Of a stretch of DNA of 8,129 nt, positions 1 to 4,522 are shown piece after piece; the stretch's first letter is position 1; the number at the start of each line of letters is the position of its first letter. This DNA is from an uncultured Clostridia bacterium (GTDB lineage Bacteria; Bacillota; Clostridia; Christensenellales; UBA1242). The notes under the pieces are model-generated. The model was given only the letters and a program-made list of their open reading frames with translations. It ran no database searches and was not told the origin of the DNA. Made by a program: the position numbers and the translations under genes. Where the stretch lies: assembly GCA_934725795.1 (NCBI GenBank), contig CAKVCF010000024.1:1-8129 (forward strand). The letters run 5' to 3'.

Positions 1-14
1 TTTTCAATATCAAC

Positions 15-43
15 ATATTAACAAACAAACGCAATTATGTCAA
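15..43 (-). promoter_or_regulatory. Candidate leftward sigma-A promoter
   Basis: Read on the minus strand, TTGACA (43-38) is followed after 17 bp by TAATAT (20-15), which matches four of six bases of the -10 consensus. It would drive a gene beyond the left edge; in many Firmicutes a leftward gene such as rpmH lies there, but nothing in this window shows which. The -35 is perfect but the -10 is poor, so the call is tentative. Confidence 0.3.
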
Positions 44-58
44 TCAAAAACGTCATAA

Positions 59-91
59 TTTGTCGAAAATTTATCAGCAATTTGTCGATAA
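59..91 (+). promoter_or_regulatory. Two possible Spo0A boxes (tandem AATTTGTCGA)
   Basis: TTTGTCGAAAA starts at 59 and TTTGTCGATAA at 81. They share the exact 10-mer AATTTGTCGA (57-66 and 79-88), repeated 22 bp apart, which is about two helical turns. The first contains a perfect TGTCGAA, the core of the Spo0A box (TGNCGAA); the second has one mismatch. A third, inverted copy lies at 278-288. In Bacillus subtilis Spo0A binds boxes within oriC and restrains initiation in sporulating cells; extension to this organism is inference. The second copy, read as TTATCGACA, is also one base from a DnaA box. Confidence 0.4.
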
Positions 92-120
92 TTTTGGTTT
101 ATTAATCAGCAGAACATTTT

Positions 121-129
121 TGCTATAAT
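121..129 (+). promoter_or_regulatory. Candidate extended -10 promoter
   Basis: TGCTATAAT is a perfect extended -10 element. The best -35 at usual spacing is only TTAATC (102-107, 16 bp). A transcript would start near 136 and run toward the DnaA boxes. A small hairpin followed by a T run lies at 173-188 (ACAG, loop ACG, CTGT, then T residues) and could end it after about 50 nt. No reading frame is served. Confidence 0.25.
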
Positions 130-241
130 TATCTATAAATAAGCTAGTTTTAAGAGTATTACGCACACACATACAGACGCTGTTTTTTATAAATTTTTTT
201 AGTTTTTTTGGTAGTGATTTTTTTATTAGGCGATGTGCAAA

Positions 242-250
242 TGTGGATAA
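242..250 (-). promoter_or_regulatory. DnaA box, perfect
   Basis: TGTGGATAA on the plus strand is the exact complement of TTATCCACA. It is the left-most strong box and borders the T-rich tract at 181-230. On the minus strand it is followed by TCGCC and then TAATAA, an order (box, GC-rich step, TAA trios) that resembles the DnaA-trio arrangement, though the match is short. Confidence 0.75.
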
Positions 251-277
251 CTTTACCACACCACTACATTTAGTGCG

Positions 278-288
278 TTTCGACAAAA
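278..288 (-). promoter_or_regulatory. Possible Spo0A box, inverted
   Basis: TTTCGACAAAA is the inverse of TTTTGTCGAAA and contains a perfect TGTCGAA core on the minus strand. It sits between the two perfect DnaA boxes, so a bound protein could interfere with DnaA assembly. The motif identity is seen; the role is inferred. Confidence 0.4.
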
Positions 289-311
289 TAATTCAAAATA
301 TTCCACAATTT

Positions 312-320
312 TTATCCACA
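312..320 (+). promoter_or_regulatory. DnaA box, perfect
   Basis: TTATCCACA matches the strict consensus. It is opposite in orientation to the box at 242-250, 61 bp from it. Confidence 0.75.
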
Positions 321-323
321 ATT

Positions 324-335
324 GTTGTGCACAAC
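324..335. promoter_or_regulatory. 12-bp palindrome with back-to-back DnaA-like boxes
   Basis: GTTGTGCACAAC is a perfect 12-bp palindrome. Because of the symmetry TTGTGCACA can be read on both strands (325-333 on plus, 326-334 on minus); each fits TTNTNCACA. It begins 4 bp after the perfect box at 312-320, so three sites are packed into about 23 bp. Confidence 0.5.
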
Positions 336-349
336 TCTGTGAAAATCAA

Positions 350-358
350 TGTGTACAA
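350..358 (-). promoter_or_regulatory. DnaA box variant TTGTACACA
   Basis: TGTGTACAA on plus is TTGTACACA on minus, a two-base variant of TTATCCACA that keeps the TTNTNCACA pattern. The same variant recurs at 748-756 on the plus strand. Confidence 0.5.
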
Positions 359-370
359 CCTAAATTTGTG

Positions 371-379
371 TGTGGACAA
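371..379 (-). promoter_or_regulatory. DnaA box variant TTGTCCACA
   Basis: TGTGGACAA on plus is TTGTCCACA on minus, one base from the consensus and a common natural variant. It lies 21 bp after the box at 350 in the same orientation, about two helical turns, which favours cooperative filament growth. Confidence 0.6.
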
Positions 380-400
380 CCCTATTTTTGCCCTATTTTT
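380..400 (+). repeat. Tandem 11-bp repeat CCCTATTTTT(G/A)
   Basis: CCCTATTTTT occurs at 380-389 and 391-400, directly after the last DnaA box of the cluster. Only two copies are present. It could be part of the unwinding region, by analogy with AT-rich repeats beside boxes at other origins, but that is inference. Confidence 0.5.
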
Positions 401-450
401 AGCAGATCTTATGCCAATTTTGGCTCTTTTCTTTTAAGTATACTTCATAT

Positions 451-470
451 TATATACGTATACGCGCGCA
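451..470. repeat. Alternating purine-pyrimidine tract
   Basis: Twenty bases alternate perfectly between pyrimidine and purine, moving from TATATACG to GCGCGCA, and lead into CGCGCAAAC (465-473), a word shared with the downstream array. Such tracts can adopt Z-DNA under negative supercoiling; whether this one does is not known. Confidence 0.5.
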
Positions 471-747
471 AACATAATTTAAATCCAACTTTTTAACCAA
501 TATACGCCTGCAATTGTATACACGCAAACTTAAAATAAAGTTATTCTTAATTTAAAAATGCACAATTCGTAACACTTCAATTTTCACAATGTTAAACGAA
601 CGATACAAATTTTATCTATTCGAATCACAAACAGTTTGAATAAAACAAAACATAACCAAAGCTAAAAAATAATGAAACACATCGCTATAAAACAAGTCTA
701 ATAAACATTAACGTTGTTAACCTATTATCGCAAAATAAAAGCACCTT

Positions 748-756
748 TTGTACACA
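748..756 (+). promoter_or_regulatory. Isolated DnaA-box variant TTGTACACA
   Basis: Same two-base variant as at 350-358, opposite orientation, about 370 bp from the main cluster and about 530 bp upstream of the dnaA promoter. It could be a secondary site or a chance match. Confidence 0.3.
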
Positions 757-835
757 TGTGCCACTACTTATTAAATATATAATAAATAAATTAAATTCAT
801 CGCGTGCACATTCTTAAATAAAAAGCGACTTTATA

Positions 836-1114
836 ATAAGTTCGCGCAAACTCAAATTAGAAAACAACTTAATTAAAATTTTATTAATCAATAATAATTA
901 ATCTTATGTTAATTAACTCGTACTTTTTAATAATATAGATTATAGTAAAATGTTCGTGTAAACTTAATTTAAATAAATTTTTATATAAGTTCGCGCAAAC
1001 TAAAAAAAAGATATACTATTAATAAGTTCGTGCGCATTATTAAATCTTAAGTTATCTTAAAATATAAGTAGTAAATTTAAATAAAAAATAACTTTATATA
1101 TGTTCGCGCGTACG
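836..1114 (+). repeat. Iteron-like degenerate repeat array, core ATAAGTTCGCGCAAACT
   Basis: The 17-mer ATAAGTTCGCGCAAACT is exact at 836-852 and 985-1001. Diverged copies are AATGTTCGTGTAAACTT (949-965), ATAAGTTCGTGCGCATT (1022-1038) and ATATGTTCGCGCGTACG (1098-1114). Cores near 951, 988 and 1025 are exactly 37 bp apart; 839 and 1101 lie near multiples of that step, with a very weak match near 915. AT-rich leaders also match: the stretches ending at 847, 996 and 1109 all run TTAAATAAA, an A/T spacer, TTTATA, then the core. The core is an imperfect 14-bp palindrome, AGTTYGCGCRAACT. Related words occur at 461-474 and 517-530. Regularly spaced dyad sites between an origin and dnaA suggest protein binding, but no known motif is recognised. 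Confidence 0.6.
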
Positions 1115-1132
1115 CGTATATATATGTATATA
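1105..1132. repeat. Alternating purine-pyrimidine tract, 28 bp
   Basis: From the CG-rich core of the last array copy the sequence alternates perfectly, from CGCGCGTACGCG into TATATATATG and TATATA. It includes the palindrome CGCGTACGCG (1107-1116). The CG-then-TA order resembles the longer tract at 4313-4350. It is a candidate for Z-DNA or easily melted DNA. Confidence 0.55.
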
Positions 1133-1281
1133 AGTAACTTAATTTTAAATATAATAAAAACAAGTTCAATTTTTAACTTAAATTTCTTGGCGTTAACGAA
1201 TATAAAGAGAAATATTAAAACAAAAATAATTAAACAGCGAAAACACTAATCTAAATCTATGCATTCATTTAAACTTGGTGA

Positions 1282-1310
1282 TTGACTTTTTCGTTTATAT
1301 ATAGTATAAT
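1282..1310 (+). promoter_or_regulatory. dnaA promoter (sigma-A type)
   Basis: TTGACT (1282-1287) and a perfect TATAAT (1305-1310) are separated by 17 bp. The start of transcription is expected around 1316-1318, leaving a leader of only about a dozen bases whose 5' end is almost at the ribosome binding site. No DnaA box overlaps the promoter, so the classic autoregulatory site is not obvious here. Confidence 0.8.
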
Positions 1311-1318
1311 GCAAGCAT

Positions 1319-1323
1319 AGGAG
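1319..1323 (+). promoter_or_regulatory. Ribosome binding site of dnaA
   Basis: AGGAG lies 6 bases before the ATG at 1330 and fixes that start. It is within a few bases of the predicted 5' end of the mRNA. Confidence 0.75.
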
Positions 1324-1329
1324 TTAATT

Positions 1330-2679
1330 ATGTTTTTGCTAGACCAATGGAAAAAAGTTTTAAACAGATTGGAAACCGAAGTAACAGCAGTAACTTTCGA
1401 TTTATGGATTAACACACTAACCCCAATCCAATACGCAAATGATGAACTTATTTTAATGGCACCAAGTGTAACTGCAAAAAACCAAGTTAATCAACCAGGC
1501 ATATTTGAAAAGATAACCAAATGTGTTAGGGAAGAATTTAATTCATACACTTTTGTTCGTGTAACTGAAAAACAAGAGTACGAAGAAAATATCCGTAAGC
1601 AGGACGAAGAACTTGAAAAGATTATGTCCAATGTAACAAATCTTAAATCAAAGTTTAATCCAAAATACACTTTTGATGCGTTTGTTGTTGGCAAATCAAA
1701 TCAGGTTGTTTGTGCAGCAATGCAAAATGTGGCTGAACATCCAAGCGAAAAATTTAATCCACTTTTCATCTATGGTGGTGTTGGTCTTGGTAAAACTCAC
1801 TTGTTGCATGCGGTTGGTAACTATTTAAACGCTCATAGGCCAGACCTTAACGTGCTTTATGTTACTTGTGAAAAGTTTACAAACGATTATGTAGATTCAA
1901 TCCGTAAAGGCAAAGACAATTCAAATAACGATTTTAGAGAAAAATACCGTAACGTAGATGTGCTTATGATTGATGATATACAATTCATCAGTAACAAAAT
2001 GGGCATTCAGGAAGAATTCTTCCACACATTTAACGATTTATATCAAAACAATAAACAAATTATCATAGCTTCTGACCGTTCACCAAAAGAGATGACCGCG
2101 TTGGAAGAACGTTTGCGCAGCCGTTTCAGTTCAGGCCTTATTCAAGATATCCAAGAACCAGACTATGAAACCAAAGTTGCAATTATAAAAAAGAAGTGCA
2201 GCCAAGAAGGTTATTTGGTTGACGAAGATGTTGTAGATTTTATTGCACAAAAAACAGGCACAAACATTCGTGAAATGGAAGGCATACTTAGTAAAGTTGT
2301 TTTCTATAGCGGTTTGCTTGGTAAAACTCATGCAAGTATGGACGATGCTCGTGAAGCTCTTAAAGATTATGTTGAAGAAGAAAAAACAAATCTCAATGCT
2401 GAAAAGATTATGAACACTTGTTGCGACTTCTTCAAAATCAGCAAAGAAGATTTAATTGGTAAAAAGAAAAATAAAGAAATTGTTGAACCAAGGCAATTAT
2501 GCATTTACCTTATCAACGACATGTTAAATATTCCACTTACAGCTATCGGCGATTTGTTTGGTGGTAGGGATCATACAACAATCATGCATGCAAGGGATAA
2601 AATCAGTAATCAAATCAAAGTTAACCCACATATTAAAACTTTGGTAAATGATATTCGCAGCAGACTGTTGAAATATTAG
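1330..2679 (+). CDS. dnaA: Chromosomal replication initiator protein DnaA
   Basis: DnaA is the AAA+ initiator that binds TTATNCACA boxes, forms an ATP-dependent filament and melts oriC for helicase loading. The 449-residue length is typical. Domain I covers about residues 1-78 (W7, and FDLWINTL near 23-30), followed by a short linker. The AAA+ core has Walker A GGVGLGKT (149-156), Walker B VLMIDD (211-216) and the ERLRSRFSSGL motif (260-270), in which R265 corresponds to the ATP-sensing arginine finger. Domain IV has the basic loop and EPRQ (386-389), then the signature FGGRDHTTIMH (410-420) that reads the boxes. All key residues are present, so standard boxes should be recognised. The ATG has AGGAG 6 bases upstream and its own promoter. 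dnaN, normally next, is missing: a terminator and convergent recF follow instead. Identity is secure. Confidence 0.98.
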   Translation: MFLLDQWKKVLNRLETEVTAVTFDLWINTLTPIQYANDELILMAPSVTAKNQVNQPGIFEKITKCVREEFNSYTFVRVTEKQEYEENIRKQDEELEKIMSNVTNLKSKFNPKYTFDAFVVGKSNQVVCAAMQNVAEHPSEKFNPLFIYGGVGLGKTHLLHAVGNYLNAHRPDLNVLYVTCEKFTNDYVDSIRKGKDNSNNDFREKYRNVDVLMIDDIQFISNKMGIQEEFFHTFNDLYQNNKQIIIASDRSPKEMTALEERLRSRFSSGLIQDIQEPDYETKVAIIKKKCSQEGYLVDEDVVDFIAQKTGTNIREMEGILSKVVFYSGLLGKTHASMDDAREALKDYVEEEKTNLNAEKIMNTCCDFFKISKEDLIGKKKNKEIVEPRQLCIYLINDMLNIPLTAIGDLFGGRDHTTIMHARDKISNQIKVNPHIKTLVNDIRSRLLKY

Positions 2680-2739
2680 AAACCAATTTTTAAATAAAAA
2701 ATCAAATTAAAAAACACAACACAAAAATAAAAAATAATT

Positions 2740-2768
2740 AAAAAAGCAGGCAAAACACCTGCTTTTTT
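2740..2768 (+). terminator. Strong intrinsic terminator after dnaA, possibly bidirectional
   Basis: An 11-bp perfect stem (AAAAAAGCAGG at 2740-2750, CCTGCTTTTTT at 2758-2768) encloses a 7-base loop, CAAAACA. The T run serves plus-strand transcripts; the matching A run means it can also work on the minus strand. It lies 60 bp after the dnaA stop, between convergent dnaA and recF, and indicates that dnaA is transcribed alone. Confidence 0.88.
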
Positions 2769-3020
2769 GTTAATTTTGTTTATGTTTGCAACAAAAATTA
2801 TTTTTTATTAGCAAAAAGATATTTTTTATAAATATTAATAACGATTTTTTATCTAACTAAATTTTTTTACACTTACGTAAAACAATAGATTGAAAAAACA
2901 AACAAATAATTAATCTTAAACTTTTGTAACATCAAAACAATAGAACATAATTTTGTTTAAGTTTGACAACTATGTTATTAGATTTAAACTTTCATAGTTG
3001 TATAGACAAAAGATTAAAAC
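2769..3020. other. AT-rich convergent spacer between dnaA and recF
   Basis: No credible reading frame is visible. The notable element is an inverted repeat, ACAACTATG (2966-2974) and CATAGTTGT (2993-3001), with an 18-base loop and no T run. It overlaps TTGACA (2963-2968), which has a poor -10 (TAAACT, 16 bp downstream), so a rightward promoter opposing recF is possible but weak. Confidence 0.5.
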
Positions 3021-3055
3021 AAAAAAATAAAAAAGCAACCATTAAACAGGGCTGC
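3021..3055 (-). terminator. Intrinsic terminator overlapping the recF 3' end
   Basis: On the minus strand GCAGCC (3055-3050) pairs with GGTTGC (3040-3035) through one G-U pair, with a 9-base loop (3049-3041), followed by a run of 6 T, one A and 7 T (3034-3021). The 5' arm encodes the last residues of RecF and the loop holds the TAA stop, so the terminator is built into the coding end. Confidence 0.8.
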
Positions 3056-4118
3056 CATTTTTTATTTCAATTATATTTGCTTTAAAGTTTATATGTGGCA
3101 AAGCGGTGCAAGTGATAAGTGTTTGATATTGCTTTGTCAGGTTTAGCAGACGATTCTGCCTATCATCATCAAGTTCACTTAAAACATCGTCAAGCAATAA
3201 AACTGGATATTCACCAATTTCTTGCTTTATAACTTCCATAAGTGAAAGTTTAACAACCAATGCAACAGTGCGCTGTTGACCTTGACTTGCAAATTGTCTG
3301 CAATCCAAATTATTGATTTTAAATATTACATCATCACGGTGTGGTCCAACACAAGTGTAACCTAATTCCAATTCTTTGTTTAAATTTTTATCAAACTGAT
3401 TTTGTAAATCATCTTTTATGGAAATGTTTTCTTGCTTTTTATAACTGTATTCAATATCTAAATTTTCATCAATAGTTATTGTTTTGTGTATGTTTTTTGC
3501 AAAAATTTTTAATTTATCAATAAATTCAATGCGTTTTTCAATTATTTTTTCAGCAATTTCAATTAATTGTGGAGTAAATAATTTAAGTTGTTCTATCTTT
3601 GTTTGTGCAGTATCAAAACTTTTTAGTATTGCATTTCGTTGTTTTAAAACTTTATCATATCTTAAAAGATTATACAAATACGGTTTATCAAATTGGCTTA
3701 TTGAAACGTCTAAAAAGTTACGCCTATCTTCTGGCACTTCCTTAATTAACTTCATTTCATCAGGGCTAAAGTATACTACAGATAAAATACCAACAAGTTC
3801 AGTAAGTTTTAAAATGTTCAAGTTGTTAATCTTTATTGCTTTTTTGTTTGCTTTATCTAAAAACATTTTTATGTTTTTGTTTCCAGCTTTGCACACAAAG
3901 TCCACATCAATACGTGAACGTTCCTCACCAAATTTTATCAACTGTTTTTCTTTGCTATTCTTTGGACTTTTACCAACACTAACAAGATACAAACTTTCCA
4001 ACATATTTGTTTTGCCCTGTGCATTTTTGCCAACAACAAAATTTACACCATCTTTAAATTCTACTTGTGCGTTGGTGTAATTGCGGAAATTATTAAGTTC
4101 AAGTTTAGTGATTTTCAT
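3042..4118 (-). CDS. recF: DNA replication and repair protein RecF
   Basis: RecF is an SMC/ABC-like ATPase that acts with RecO and RecR to load RecA at single-strand gaps and stalled forks. The 358-residue length is normal. Visible are Walker A GKNAQGKT (30-37) after the LNNFRNY start, the VGPHRDD motif (257-263), the ABC signature SQGQQRT (278-284) and Walker B with D-loop VLLLDDVLSELD (306-317). The ATG follows an in-frame TAA directly, so it is the first possible start; no Shine-Dalgarno is present. A perfect promoter places the RNA start at or within a few bases of the ATG. recF normally sits downstream of dnaN in the same direction as dnaA; here it is inverted, follows rsmG after a 404-bp gap, and converges on dnaA. 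Identity is secure. Confidence 0.96.
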   Translation of the reverse strand: MKITKLELNNFRNYTNAQVEFKDGVNFVVGKNAQGKTNMLESLYLVSVGKSPKNSKEKQLIKFGEERSRIDVDFVCKAGNKNIKMFLDKANKKAIKINNLNILKLTELVGILSVVYFSPDEMKLIKEVPEDRRNFLDVSISQFDKPYLYNLLRYDKVLKQRNAILKSFDTAQTKIEQLKLFTPQLIEIAEKIIEKRIEFIDKLKIFAKNIHKTITIDENLDIEYSYKKQENISIKDDLQNQFDKNLNKELELGYTCVGPHRDDVIFKINNLDCRQFASQGQQRTVALVVKLSLMEVIKQEIGEYPVLLLDDVLSELDDDRQNRLLNLTKQYQTLITCTALPHINFKANIIEIKNGSPV

Positions 4119-4125
4119 TTATTTT

Positions 4126-4154
4126 ATTATATATTTTTATTAAAATTTTGTCAA
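4126..4154 (-). promoter_or_regulatory. recF promoter, perfect sigma-A consensus
   Basis: Read on the minus strand, TTGACA (4154-4149) and TATAAT (4131-4126) are both exact and 17 bp apart. Only 7 bases (4125-4119) separate the -10 from the recF ATG at 4118, so transcription should begin about at the start codon. This gives recF its own unit and predicts a leaderless or nearly leaderless mRNA. Confidence 0.8.
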
Positions 4155-4312
4155 TATTATAAAATTATAAAGAAAAAACATTATAAAATTAAATATTAAA
4201 AAATATTTTTATTAATTCAAAAATAAAACAGCTATAAAATTATTAATAAATTATTTACAAAAAAAATAGGTGTTAAATAATTGAAACATTAATTTAATCA
4301 AACATCTCTTTT

Positions 4313-4350
4313 CGCGCGTGCGCGCGCACGCGCGTATACGCGTATATATA
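4313..4350. repeat. 38-bp perfect alternating purine-pyrimidine tract with 22-bp CG palindrome
   Basis: Every step over 38 bp alternates pyrimidine and purine. Positions 4313-4334 form a perfect 22-bp palindrome of C and G apart from the central TG/CA pair; TATACGCGTATA (4335-4346) is a second palindrome, followed by TATA steps. Alternating CG is the classical Z-DNA-forming sequence and the palindrome could extrude as a cruciform. It lies in an otherwise nearly G/C-free spacer, and its TTCGCGCGT entry matches the last copy of the array upstream of dnaA. Function is unknown. Confidence 0.75.
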
Positions 4351-4453
4351 ATGATAGAAAAAACTGTAAATATTTCTTTTTTAATAAACTTTATATTAAT
4401 TACAATAAATCATTAATTTTGTAAATAGGTAATTTATTTATTTGATATAAAAA

Positions 4454-4515
4454 AATATTTAATTAAATTTTTTAATAATTAAATTAATAATTATTTTATA
4501 TTTTAATTAAATATT
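4454..4515. repeat. Nested A/T-only inverted repeat after rsmG
   Basis: A perfect 14-bp outer stem (AATATTTAATTAAA at 4454-4467 with TTTAATTAAATATT at 4502-4515) encloses an 8-bp inner stem (AATAATTA 4474-4481, TAATTATT 4488-4495; 6-base loop). It starts 8 bp beyond the rsmG stop in transcription order. It could help end the rsmG transcript, although it lacks G/C pairs and such matches are not rare in pure A/T sequence. Confidence 0.35.
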
Positions 4516-4522
4516 CAATATT

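Larger units (their letters stand above)
181..400. other. oriC: Probable chromosomal replication origin (oriC), DnaA-box cluster
   Basis: Within 140 bp there are two perfect DnaA boxes (242-250 and 312-320), two close variants (350-358 and 371-379) and a palindrome with overlapping TTGTGCACA matches on both strands (324-335). A weaker two-mismatch site, TATTCCACA, is at 299-307. A T-rich tract (181-230) on the left flank is the best candidate for duplex unwinding. The right flank carries a tandem CCCTATTTTT repeat. The cluster lies about 950 bp upstream of dnaA, whose domain IV retains the box-reading residues. Box clusters upstream of dnaA are the usual oriC arrangement in Firmicutes; function here is inferred. 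Confidence 0.75.
401..1281. other. Long AT-rich non-coding spacer between box cluster and dnaA promoter
   Basis: No reading frame of credible length or composition is present on either strand, and there is no rpmH-like peptide or tRNA. The stretch is mostly A/T with small CG-rich islands: alternating tracts at 451-470 and 1105-1132, and recurring CGCGCAAAC-type words (see the array at 836-1114). There is one DnaA-box variant (748-756). By hand count the plus strand over 421-900 has about twice as many C as G (roughly 83 against 40). Confidence 0.7.
4155..4522. other. AT-rich spacer between rsmG and recF
   Basis: No reading frame is supported. It contains three copies of TATAAAATTA (within 4156-4167 and 4180-4191, and at 4233-4242), the CG-rich alternating tract at 4313-4350, and a nested A/T-only hairpin next to the rsmG stop. 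Apart from the CG island the composition is almost pure A/T. Confidence 0.6.

Noticed and set aside
74..286. 70-codon open frame on the minus strand (TTG start) in the origin region
   Set aside because: It overlaps a perfect DnaA box and the Spo0A-like sites, has no ribosome site, and its lysine-rich product does not resemble L34 or any family I recognise; the composition is that of translated AT-rich DNA.
243..437. 64-codon open frame on the plus strand (GTG start) across the DnaA boxes
   Set aside because: Its codons are formed by the DnaA boxes themselves; there is no ribosome site and no recognisable domain.
836..1114. CRISPR array
   Set aside because: Repeat units are degenerate and dyad-symmetric and the A/T linkers are too short and low in complexity to be spacers; no cas genes are present.
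1..1329. rpmH or rnpA, which often flank the origin on the left
   Set aside because: I looked for the KRTxQP start and basic tail of L34 on the minus strand and did not find them; these genes, if nearby, lie outside the window.
3484..4080. 198-codon open frame on the plus strand opposite recF
   Set aside because: It is the antisense of the conserved RecF coding sequence and has no start signals or recognisable domain; the same holds for the long frames opposite rsmG, mnmG and mnmE.
4155..4245. Three TATAAAATTA copies as a regulatory repeat
   Set aside because: Two sit in 12-bp identical contexts 24 bp apart, but the word is pure A/T in an almost pure A/T spacer, so chance is a sufficient explanation.
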